From: Phlebotomus papatasi
Lineage: Eukaryota > Arthropoda > Insecta > Diptera > Psychodidae
Direction of reading: 5' to 3'
Length of the DNA stretch: 64,000 nt
Assembly (NCBI RefSeq): GCF_024763615.1
Contig: NC_077223.1
Span: 17,732,001-17,796,000 of the forward strand
The notes beneath the pieces were generated by a model, which had not been told where the DNA came from, ran no database searches, and was given only the letters and a program-made list of their open reading frames with translations. Shown here piece after piece: positions 41,051-53,000 of this stretch; the first letter of the stretch is position 1; every line of letters begins with the position of its first letter. Both the position numbers and the translations under genes were made by a program.

Positions 41051-44000
41051 GTGGGTTCAGAGCCTCTTTGTTTAATTTCATTTAAAAACTTCTAAATCCC
41101 AATAATTATAACAATAATGTGCCTGGTGTCTAGTAGATAATCTGAACAAATAGTGCTTCAGTCAATTAAAATTGAATAAAAGTGCAAAGTGATCGTTTAC
41201 TTATATGAAGCATAAGCTTCTTTGTGAATTATTATTGAATTCAAGCAATAAAGCCGTTTTTTACATAAATTAAATTGCGATCATTGTTCTGAGAAATGTG
41301 AAAAAAAATGTAGAGAACATTTAATTCTCTTTTTACTTCGTAAATAATAAGCAAAACAGAGATAAAATGATCGTAATAAAGGTATATAGTTGGATTAGAA
41401 ATAAACAACGATAAGGGGCACATTATTATGTTTCATAGGACAAGTAAAGTTCAAGATTAAAAATATTAGACATTAACTAAAAATTTAAATAAGATAGGCG
41501 TAAAATTGTAGGCGAATTGACCTTCAAAACGTATCCAACAAATACCTATTTTGCGTGTTTAAAGATTTTTAACCTAATTTTTGAAAAATATCATTATCAG
41601 TGAAATATTTCTTATCGTGAATAATACTGAGCTAATAGATATTGACGATATAGATAATAATGTGACATACATTAACCTGTGCAATAAAAGAAATTTTATA
41701 ATAATCATGATAACACAAAACAATGATATTTAGAAATACTGTAAACTGTTTCAATTAATACAAAAAAATAAATAAATAAATAGATAGCGTTATAAGATTT
41801 GCGTTGGAACTTCTAACTCGTGCTTTGAATTATTTATTCTTGGATAAATATAGCTGTTTAGCAATTTATTTCATGAGAAAAGTGTCGTAACTGCTCATAA
41901 GTTTTAGCATCAATTGAAACGATTGAACTCGATTCATATTTAGATCACTTTGCAATATAAAAATTAATTATCGGTTCACAACCAGTCCATATTTGAGTAA
42001 ATCCGATTCTAGTTGGTCAGAACTTCAAGACCTTTCCAATGAATTCAAATTTGCTCTAATCGGTTTATAAATACGCTTCCCAGAGTCCCTTTAGCATTTG
42101 AAATTGGAAAATACATTCAGAATTCGTAAGTAGGTAACACGAAAATCTCAAGTTATCAAAAGTCCGCACAAGCGATATTTAATGTCAGTGAATCCGTAAT
42201 AAGAGAACGACTCTTCTTTCAGTTTTGCTGCAAAACGAATATAAATATTTCGTAAACCATTATGAACCCTACTCAAACTATCATTACTTTGTATTGGATA
42301 TTGGTTATTTTAAATGTATATAACTGCACGATTTTTAGATAATTATCCCAAAAATGTGCATTCTCGAAAGTAATGTATGTAGGGGAAGTGTGCCGAATTT
42401 CGGACAGCTTCTAATTTCGGCCACTTTGAGTGTAATTTCGGCCATGCAAATAAATTATTTAAAATAATGTATGTAATCTTCGAATAGTCAATGAATTCAT
42501 TTTGCTTTTAAATATTTATTCATTTGAGGATGTATTAACACAAAGACCGTTAAATCTTCTTAACAGTCTTACGATTTGTGGTGAAGTGCAAGAGGTTTTC
42601 CTTCGGTGTTTTTCATGAAAATTGATTAGTTTTCATTAAAGATTGTTTCTGTTTATGTTAATAATGAATCAATCTTTAAATTTCGGGTGAAATTTTCCAG
42701 CTGGATCCTGTATTTCGCGTAAAAAAGTATATACTTTGTGAGCGTCTCTCCGGTGAGGTAGTGTTGCCTATTCCGGCAACATCTTTTCCTTTCCTAAATT
42801 TCTTCTGTTTTTTTTTTCAATTAATGAGTTCTACAATGTTTAGAGAAAAAACCATCGCTTCTATGAAAAAGAAGATGTGGAAAAGGTCTTGGAAGAGTTC
42901 AGGAAGGACAAATTGCTACGGGAATCTGCGCGTAAATTTGAGATGCTACTCTTCAGGTTTTCAAGACAAATTACACGGAAGATTTCAGGGCTTCTGGGTC
43001 ATATAAACGTATTAAACTAAATATTAAAGTCGTTCCGTTTGACGTTTTGAAATTTTCTATCCGTTGCGTTACAAAAGGTGGCCAGAAAAAAGGTGGCCGG
43101 AATTACATTCAAAGTGGCCGGAATACTACCCAAAGGAATGTCCATATTTTTATAAATTTTTCAATATTTTAGAAAGTGATTTAAAGAAAACAAAGATGAT
43201 AAACTAGTTTTCAATGTTCCATGCAACCCTCCCGAAAAGGAAGTAACAAAAAATATCAATATGATTTGAAAATATTGCATTTCAAACTTAGGACTTCGGT
43301 GCTTACATGCAACTATGCCGAAATTTGGCACACTTACCCTATATACATTAAACTATCACACCGTTTCCTTATCAGCAATATTTTCCTTTTGCAGGTGCGA
43401 CATATGAAGACAACCAATTGTTTGAGGTTCCTAAAAAAAAGCTGGGATTTAAACTGTTTGAGACTCATTCACAAGTGTCAGGAGCACTTGGCAGAGAACA
43501 TTGGGGAAGTTTTGAGCAACAAACGTGTCCCTATAGACTTTCCAGAGCTTCCACATGGAGCAGTGAAGTGGATTGTGGAATTGGAAACACTGCAATGTGA
43601 TGAAAAGTCCCTCTTTGATGCCGTAATGATGTGGTCCCGTCGTGAATGCAGTCGCTGCGACCTTCCTATGACACCACAGAACATGCGAACAGTCCTGGGT
43701 GACATAATCTACCAAATCCGCTTCCCCACAATGACTACGCAGGAATTTGCTGAATGCAACAAAATGTACCCGGAATTGCTGTCGGCAGATGAAATGACCA
43801 AGATAATGGTTTTTAGCACAGTTCCAGCAGCCAAAGTGCGTTTCAATGTTAATCCACGGCTCGAGGCAACCTTTACATCTCTCTACACAGACAATGGCGT
43901 CCAGGAAGTGGCTACAATTCGACGTATCACCAAAGGTGAGTATGACTTTCTTATTTTTAATTCTAGACCGTTTCAGGTTTCAGAGAACAAGAGCTAAAAC

Positions 44001-47000
44001 TTTTACAAAAAACATAGTTCTTTCAACTTGAAGTATTTTTTTAGACAATTTAGTTTAGAAATTGATCGATACATTTAGTCGAATTTATAAGAATCCTTGG
44101 CTAAGCACCCCTAGAAATCCCCTAAAAATCCTAAGCCGTATTTTCGTAAAACTGATCAATTAGGGTAAGTGTACCAAATTCCGGCCAGCTTGCAATTCCG
44201 GCCACATTAATTTTTCCCCAAATTTCCATGAAGTTTATGTTTTTGCATGATCTAGAACAGAGGTGTGCAAGAAACCGTTGAAACCGAATTAACGTCAAAA
44301 TAAGTTTGTTATAGTAGCGTTTTGACCATTGACGTACATGTTTCATTTGACGTTAATTCGGTTTCAACGGTTTCTTGCACACCTCTGATCTAGAACACAG
44401 GCGTGCTAAAACCGTTGAAACCGAATAAACGTCAAATGAAACATGTACGTCAATAATCAAAACGCTACTATAACAAACTTATTTTGACGAATTCGGTTTC
44501 AAGGGTTTTTGCACACCTCTGCTCTAGAAATTATTCAATGTAAAAAAATAACAAAAAATATCGCTTTGACGAGCAAGATGATCTGAAAAAGGCATTGAAA
44601 GAATTCCGGAAGGGCAAGGAACTATGAGAATGAAGGTGGCCGGAATAGGCCACCAATGCTTGTTGCGAGCGCAACATATTTAAATTTAAAACTGTGGAGT
44701 GTGTTGCCCTGCTGAGGCGACGAGGGCGCTAGCGACGAGGAGAGGAGGTAGAAAAATCAGTAGCAGCTGATAAGAAAAAGAGCGCCAATCGATCTCTTTC
44801 ACCACTGACCGCCGAGGAGGCAACATCAATCACCTCGCCCATATCCACCAGCCCAATCCCCAGCAGCAACACCATCATCACCACCAAGCATTGAAGCCAC
44901 TGAAGCCACCGGGAGCCCCCAAGAACACGAAGCCCAGTGCTGAGCTTTCCGGAGTAACCTCTGCCACATCCACCTCTCCCAAATTCCCATCTCAACCTCC
45001 GTGGGAGTGTTCTCACCGGAGAACACAGGGGAGTGTGGGACATAGTCCTTGCCCCGAACGTGGGACCTGAAGGAAGGAAGGAACGGAGGGAATAGAAGGG
45101 AGGAATAAAAGATTTTTCCCAATAATTTTGGCGCCCGACGCAAAAGGAAATCGTGAGTAGATTTTCAAGTTTATCCCATGGTTAATTTGCCGGTTCCCCA
45201 GAGTTCATTGACCTCTTATCAGTGCATTTTTGGTGATTTTTGCAACTCATTAGGAGTGAATGCGATTGACCTAACGGTGGGGTAATAAAAAATTTGGCGC
45301 GTGGAAGAGAATGTTAATTTGTTACTTGTCGTCGTGTAATTTATTCCGTATAATATTCTTTGTAATTTTCCGTTGGAGATTTTTTTTTCTTTCGTGATTT
45401 ATATCTCCATTGGGTGTAGTTTTCTGGATTTTTCATCCATTTTCTCTGGAATAGGAGTGTATTAGGATATTTTTCTTTCTTTTTTTCCCTTTTTGGGAGA
45501 TTTTTTTTTTCTTTTTTCGGCTATTTTTACCCTCTTTTGGGGAGTTCTCTGTTAGAAATGGAGGATTTCAATCCAAAATTTCTCTCAGAAGAACAACTGG
45601 ATTGGGAATTACAGGCCAGGGGAATTAAATGGCCAGCTTCATTAGAAGAAACCCGCGATCTTTTAAAGGTTGCTATTGCTGGCGGAAACCCTTTATTTCC
45701 CGTTGAAGGCGATGCTAAAAAAATTAGGGATGACACCTTACAAGTTATTAAAAAATTTAGAGAGCAAGTAGGGAATATCGAGGTCCTTTTTTCGAAGCAA
45801 GTTGAGATTTTCACAATGTTTCAGCACATCGAAAATAAATTAAAATTCACATCAGACCCTCGAGATCCCAAAAATGCCCTTTATGGTCCTGCTCTTGCTG
45901 AACTTGCAAATTTTAGGCAACAGTTCAGGGAACAGTTGAAGAATTATGCTGCCTCGGGAAAAGTGGGGGGTGCTATTCCTCGTCCTGCTTCACCTGTCCA
46001 AAAGACTAAACGTCTTAAAAGCCCAAAAAAGTCCCTATTTTCGGACTGTTATGTCCAGGAGAAGAAGAAGGTACCATTTGAGAAGCCCACATCTAAACTT
46101 TCTGCCTCCAGTGAGTCCTTTGTCCCAGAATTTCTTAAGCACCCACATCTGAACCTTTCGCAAGACCGTAGGGATACTTTCGACATCCCAAATATTGGAT
46201 CCACGGTGTCTCAGCCTCAAGATAGGCCCCAATCCCAATTTGTTACGGTTGAGCAATTTAATGTTCAGAATGCTCAAATAAAAGGTCTTGAGAATATCCT
46301 GAAAAATATTCAGGATTCGATGGAGCAATTGAGACTCTCATGTGCTGGTAGAAGATCTCGATCCTCCAGCAGATCCAGTTCTGTCCATTCTGGGGAATTT
46401 AGGGATTCTCAACCCCAAAATTTGTCACGCCACTACCCGTTTCCTACACCAGCTCCACGTAGATTAAAACCCCTGCAGTTAAAGGACTGGGGAATTAGGT
46501 TCTCTGGTGACCGCAAGGGGAAAAAGGCCAAAATCTTCTTGCGGGATGTTGAGAGAATGGCCATGATCCAGGGCGTTTCTCTGCAGGAGGTGGTTTGGTC
46601 TATAAGACTCTTACTTTCCGATGGGGCTGAAACGTGGTATGATTCCTTTTCGGAATATCTTTTAAGTTGTACGTGGGAGGAGTTCCGCGAGAAATTTCTA
46701 AGTGCTTTTTGCAATCTTGAGAGCGATTTCGCTATTAGGAAGAAAATTGAGGATCGAAAGCAGGGGGTGGGGGAGAATGCAGAAGTCTTTCTTGCATCCA
46801 TGTTAGCTCTCTTCGAGGAGCTGGATGAAGAAATTTCGGAAGTCGAGAAAGTTCGTCTCATCCGTAGAAATCTCCATTACTCTCTGTCTAATGCTCTTCT
46901 TCTATATGAAATCCCAATATTAGCGGAGCTATCCCAAAAATTAAAACTTATTGAGAGGAACCGCTCCTATGCTTTTCTCGATCGTCCCAGAAATGTGCGA

Positions 47001-50000
47001 TTTAATGAGATAGGGAGTTTTCAGGAATCATCCACAAATAATTCAGAGTCCCTGGCCAGGACTTCTGATCAAAGGGGGCGAAGTGGGGGGAACAATTCCT
47101 CATCCTGGGGCAATTCCAGGCAATCTGGAAGGGGTGGGGGGAGAAATTCCTCTTCACGTGATAATGGGCGGAATGGGGGGCGAAACACCAATTCTTCCTC
47201 AATTCAGAGACAGGGTGGGGGGAGTAACTCATCCAATGGTGCTGAGGGTACTTCTCAATCTTCTAATTCCAATCCTAATTCCAATCTCAATTCCAATTCC
47301 AACCCCAATTCACAATTCAGAAAAAATTCTTGTATACATTGTAAGAGCAATTCCCATAATGTTAGAAGTTGCCCAACAAGACCCAAATACCTTTGTTTCA
47401 AGTGTGGTAAGATCGGCACTATTTATGGACTTTGTCCAGTTTGTAACCCTCAACAGGGGGAACCCAATGCGACCCAGTAGTAGACAGAGAGTCTGAGGTC
47501 GCGGAATCTCCAAAAAACCTCTCTATGGATGATTCCAATGACCAAGATCTCATTTCTTTTGTTGATACCATTAATGTAAATTCAAATACAGTGGGAGATT
47601 TAATACAATTTGAGTCAGACAATGAGTCCTTAATTTCTGATGATTCTGTCCCTCCCTCAGAGGTAGAATCCTTTATTATATACCCTAACGGGGAAAATCG
47701 TCCCTATATTAAAGTTAAAATTTTTGACATTGAGGAGGCTATGGCTTTATTGGACAGTGGAGCGTCTCAGAGTATATTAGGATGTGGTTGCATGAACTTA
47801 GTAAAAATTCTAAAATTAGTCCCAAGAACTTCGAATATCGTTGTGCGTGTAGCCGATGGTTCAACTTATTTATCCACCAAAGTAGTCGATTTAATGATAA
47901 CTTTCAATGGTAGAACAGAATTGATTCCCACCCTATTAGTCCCTGAAATTTCCATACCCTTTACTTTGGGGATGGATTTTTGGCATGCCTTTGGCATACA
48001 ACCAGTTTTGTTGAATGCACTTTCAACAGTCCCTGATTCCCAGGATAATCAAATTCTGCTCTCCCAGTCAGAACGACTGGAGTTAGAAAAATCCATCAAA
48101 AACTTTTTAATCACTACTGAGGACTTTTTCGGTTGCACGGATATTTTAAAGCACACGATAGATACTGGTGACAACCCTCCCGTAAGGAAACCATCTTATC
48201 CTGTCCCATATCATCTTCTTCCCGCAGTGGATATTGAAATTCAGAGACTGGTTAGGATGGGGGTACTTCGGGAAGTTTCTTTTTCTCCATGGAACTCACC
48301 TCCTAATATTCAAATGAAGAAATCGGGCAAAATTAGAATTTGCATTGATGCTCGAGGTTTAAATAAAGTAACAATAAGAGATGCTTATGCTATTCCAAAT
48401 CTTGAAAGCATTATTAATCGTATAGAAAGCTCCAAATATCTATCATCCATTGATCTGAGTGACGCATTCTTGCAAATTCCGCTCGATGAAGAATCTCAGA
48501 TCAAAACTAGTTTCGCTATCCCAGGACGAAAGATGTACTGCTACAGAAGAATGCCTTTTGGCTTAGTAAATAGTCCTATGACGATGGCGAGACTGATGGA
48601 TATGGTTATTGGATGCGACTTAGAGCCCAATGTCTTTTGTTTTCTGGACGATATCATTGTTCTCACTCAAGATTTTGAATCCCATTTGAAAATTTTAAAT
48701 GAGGTCGCTGGTCGTTTGAAAAAAGCCAATCTTTCCATCAACCTGGAGAAGTCTAAATTCTGTATGTCAGAGTTAGACTATCTGGGGTACACTTTAAGCA
48801 CTCAGGGTCTAAGTACAAACGATGGTAAAGTCCAAGCCATCTGCAATATTCCTGTCCCTAAAACACCCAAGGCATTACGTCAGTTTCTCGGTATGGCAGG
48901 ATGGTTCAGGCGTTTCATCCCAAATTTTGCGAGTATTTCGGCTCCTTTAACCGACCTTTTAAAAGGTAATCCTTTAAGGATTGAATGGTCTCCGGAGGCC
49001 GACCGTGGCTTTTCGGAATTGAAGCAGCTCCTTGTATCTGCCCCTATTTTAAAACTTCCCGACTATTCTCAACCCTTCATAGTGCGTGCTGACGCTAGTG
49101 ATGTTGGGGCGGGGGGAGTCCTTGTTCAGGGAGTAGGTAATGAGGAAGGAGTTATTTGCTATATTTCGCGAAAGTTCACGGCGGCTGAGCAGAAGTACTC
49201 TACTACGGAAAAAGAAGCCTTGGCTTGTCTATTTTGTCTTCGAAGGTTTTCGCAGTTCTTGCTTCATACCAAGTTCACTTTGGAGACAGATCATTCTGCA
49301 CTCCAGTGGATCTTATCCCAGAAGCAAGCCCGTGGTCGTATAGGTAGATGGTTGTTGGAATTTCAGCAATTTGACTTTGACATAGTCCACCGTCCCGGTA
49401 AAAGTAACGTGATAGCTGATTTCCTTTCACGGAACGTTAATACCATTTCGACCCGGGAAGATAAATGGTATGCGTCTCTATATGACCAAGTCTCGAAATC
49501 CCCGAGCAGCCTTCCGGAGTATAAATTAGAAGACGGCCGGCTTTACAAGTATATCCGCTATAAAACTCCTTTAGGAACTTATAGTTTTAGGTGGAGATGC
49601 TGTGTCCCTAAGGGTGAACGTCAGGCCATTTTGCAGAAATACCATGATGATCCCACTTCGGCACATTTCGGGTTCTTTAAAACCTTCCGCAGAATTACGG
49701 AATATTTTTATTGGCCTTGCCTTCGCACAGACGTGCGCAATTATATCCGTAAATGCGAAACTTGTAAGAAATCTAAGGCCCCGAATTATGATTTAACACC
49801 TCCGATGGGTAATCATGTAGTTGCATCACGTCCCTGGGAACATCTATCAGCCGATTTTATCGGACCTTTAGTACCTAGTACTATGGGCCATCGCTTTATC
49901 TTGGTCTTGATCGACAAGCTGACCAAGTATGTCCTTTTATATCCTCTTAGAAATTCTACTGCAAACTCTGTTATCAAAATTTTGTCTCAAAATGTCTTCC

Positions 50001-53000
50001 CACAGTTCGGAGTCCCTCGTGTCCTTCTGACCGATAATGGTAGTAGTTTCAAATCCGCTCAACTTCAGTCCTTTTTGAGAAATCTCGGTGTTGCCCAATG
50101 GTTTACCTCAGGGTATACCCCACAAGCCAATCCTACTGAGAGAGCAAATAGGACTATTGTTACTGCTATCAGGTCGTATATAGGGTCTAAACACACAAAT
50201 TGGCCAAAATATTTAGCCGAAATAGGGATGGCTATGCGATCCTCGGTACACGACACTACACAATTTTCTCCGTATTATTTAAATTTTGGGCAAAATATGA
50301 TTTCACATGGGGATGAGTATACGCATTCCGATGCTAATACGATTCCATCGATCGAAGAGAGGATAAAGGAGTTAAAATTGGCCAGACAGAAGGCCATGGA
50401 TAGGTCGAAGAAATGCCATGAGTCGTCTAAAAAGCGATACGATTTACGTAAGAAGCCGGGTAGATTTTCCGTGGGTGACGTGGTCTACAGGCGATCCTTT
50501 GTGTTGTCTGATGCCAATAAAAAGATTCAGGCGAAATTTTGTCCATGGGTGAAGAGCAAGGTGTTGTCCGTTCACGGACAAACTTACGAGTTGGAAGACC
50601 TGAACACTCATCGCAAGGCAGTATTCCACCGTAAGGACATCAAGCCAGGTTAAGGGATTTTTGCCAGCAGGACGGATTATTTTTTTTGGCAACAATATCG
50701 GCATCGTCACTGGAACTTTCTTTTGTATCTAACGTAACTTGATTTTTGTACGGGTGTATGAGCGGGTAACGTAGAGAGACCATATTATTAATTTTATTTA
50801 ATTTCTATTTCTTGTGAACGGAGAAATTCATAAGTAGGCCATCGTTCATTATGGATAGACCTAAATTAAAATTATGGTCGTTCGCCTTTAGGTGTTCATT
50901 TTGATCGAGATGATTGATACAGATATAGCCCAGCCTTATGCTGAAGCGAACTATGTTCGGCTATTTCAATCATCAAACTGTTATCCCCTTTTAAGACACA
51001 TTGCTAGCAGTGTCCCTTGGGAATTTAAAGTGAGTAGCACTTCTTGCTGTCACTAGTATTTTGATTCGGTATTTCGTCAAGACGACAAAACCAATCAATT
51101 TTTATTGGCCAATACTTTAATTATTTTTCTCCTTCGTCAGTTTTGACGTCACATATAATTTCGGACACCTTAATTCGATTATCTATTTTATTTTACTTTT
51201 TTTTCGATTGGGATGCACTGAATTCGGTCGCGATTTGTTTCCCATTTCTCTGCAGTTAGAGGCAGCCACATTTTTCTGATCGGGATGTAGTTTCTCGAGT
51301 AAAATTTTATCATGTTCAATATTCGAGGCAATAGGGCAGTGTCGGTGGAAAAAGGGGTTTTCTCTTTGCCCTTCAGGATTTCTCTTTCCCCAACATTGTA
51401 ATTCGGCTGAGACTCTCCTTCCCGCTTCTACATTTTTACGCGGAATGCTCTTCAGCGGAATAGCTGAAATCCTGATCGGATTATAATGGTGCTGAGGCGG
51501 GAGATTTGGGGGGATAAAATCGTGACCATTCGTGTAGAGTAATTCCCTATTAGATCATGTATATTAATGATCCGCCTTGGTGATCGAAATGGGGTGGTCC
51601 TTAGTAATAATATCTTATTCTTTTGAAAGTATTTACACACACTTTAAACTTATAGTTAAGTTATTTCGCTGGCGCTAATAATTAGGTCGGCCTATCGATG
51701 CGAAATCCTTAACATTTTTGACTTATAACTATTAATTCTAAATTTTACTTTTTTCTCTCGAAATTGTTACTCTCTAAAGCTGTCTACACATATGAGCATT
51801 TTTTAAAAAAATTCTTTAAAAAAATTTTTAAAAAATAAAAATGGGTCGGTTTTTTTTACAAAATTGCTTATATACTAGGCAAATTTCTGTAAAAAATCCA
51901 TTTTTTTACAAAAATTTTCACTAGTGTAGAGCCGATTCTTTTTAAAAACCTTTTTAGGGTTATTTTTTAAAGAATTTTTTTAAAAAATGCTCATAGTGTG
52001 TAGACAGCCTAATACTACTCATTTTGTTTTGCTCTACTACTTATTAATTGTTATTGTTATTAATGAGATTTGTTATATTTTGTTTTTTTTTTGAGATTGT
52101 GGCTTATTGCCCCCTGGGGGGTTCGAAATCTTTTTTTTTTCTCTTTTTTTTTGGTGACCCCGGGGTGTGTGTTGCGAGCGCAACATATTTAAATTTAAAA
52201 CTGTGGAGTGTGTTGCCCTGCTGAGGCGACGAGGGCGCTAGCGACGAGGAGAGGAGGTAGAAAAATCAGTAGCAGCTGATAAGAAAAAGAGCGCCAATCG
52301 ATCTCTTTCACCACTGACCGCCGAGGAGGCAACATCAATCACCTCGCCCATATCCACCAGCCCAATCCCCAGCAGCAACACCATCATCACCACCAAGCAT
52401 TGAAGCCACTGAAGCCACCGGGAGCCCCCAAGAACACGAAGCCCAGTGCTGAGCTTTCCGGAGTAACCTCTGCCACATCCACCTCTCCCAAATTCCCATC
52501 TCAACCTCCGTGGGAGTGTTCTCACCGGAGAACACAGGGGAGTGTGGGACATAGTCCTTGCCCCGAACGTGGGACCTGAAGGAAGGAAGGAACGGAGGGA
52601 ATAGAAGGGAGGAATAAAAGATTTTTCCCAATATGCTATGTCTACATTTTATTAATTTTAAAATGTTTTAAGAATGATTTTAGAGAAAATAAAGACGATA
52701 AACTGTTTACAAAGTTCCAAGCAACAGTCCTTATAAAAAAGTAACAAAAAAATCAATTTGTATTAAAATTATTATATTTCAAACTTGAGACTTTGGCGCT
52801 TGCATGCAACTATGCCGAAATTTGGCACACTTACCCTAAAATGCAATTTAAAAACATCAATTTTTAATGCATGAATGTGAAATATTCATGACTAAGGAAA
52901 ATTTAAGGACCTTTTACCATTCAGAAATACCATTAAAATCGATTCCTGATCTTTCTGACCAAATTCACGTTATTTTACTGACAAAAATCAATTTTTTACT

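Larger units (their letters stand above)
44661..52632 (+). mobile_element. Intact Ty3/gypsy-type LTR retrotransposon
   Basis: 7972 bp. Order: 5' LTR, primer binding site, gag, pol (protease, RT, RNase H, integrase), about 1.5 kb non-coding, 3' LTR. Integrase after RNase H fits Ty3/gypsy rather than Ty1/copia order. Both LTRs read as identical, gag and pol are uninterrupted with all catalytic residues, and a 5-bp duplication ATGCT flanks it: signs of recent insertion and possible activity. No env-like reading frame is present. It lies in the same orientation as the host gene. Confidence 0.95.
44163..52836 (+). mobile_element. pogo/Tigger-like element, copy 2, split by LTR retrotransposon
   Basis: The left part 44163-44660 starts GGGTAAGTGTACCAAATTCC and the right part 52633-52836 ends GAAATTTGGCACACTTACCC, with TA at both outer borders. 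The left part keeps an HTH_psq scrap (RFDEQDDLKKALKEFRKGKE) near 44550-44625, followed by a stop. The retrotransposon separates the halves. Confidence 0.8.

Noticed and set aside
43418..43715. Alternative-frame and antisense ORFs over gene 2 exon 2
   Set aside because: The BACK domain reads in the other frame and connects in phase to both neighbouring exons.
44729..45143. Minus-strand ORFs of about 105 codons inside the 5' LTR, repeated in the 3' LTR
   Set aside because: Their conservation is explained by LTR identity; composition is Ser/Gly/Arg-rich with no domain.
50654..52169. An env gene that would make the element an endogenous retrovirus
   Set aside because: No reading frame of suitable length on the + strand after pol, and no signal peptide or membrane segment visible.
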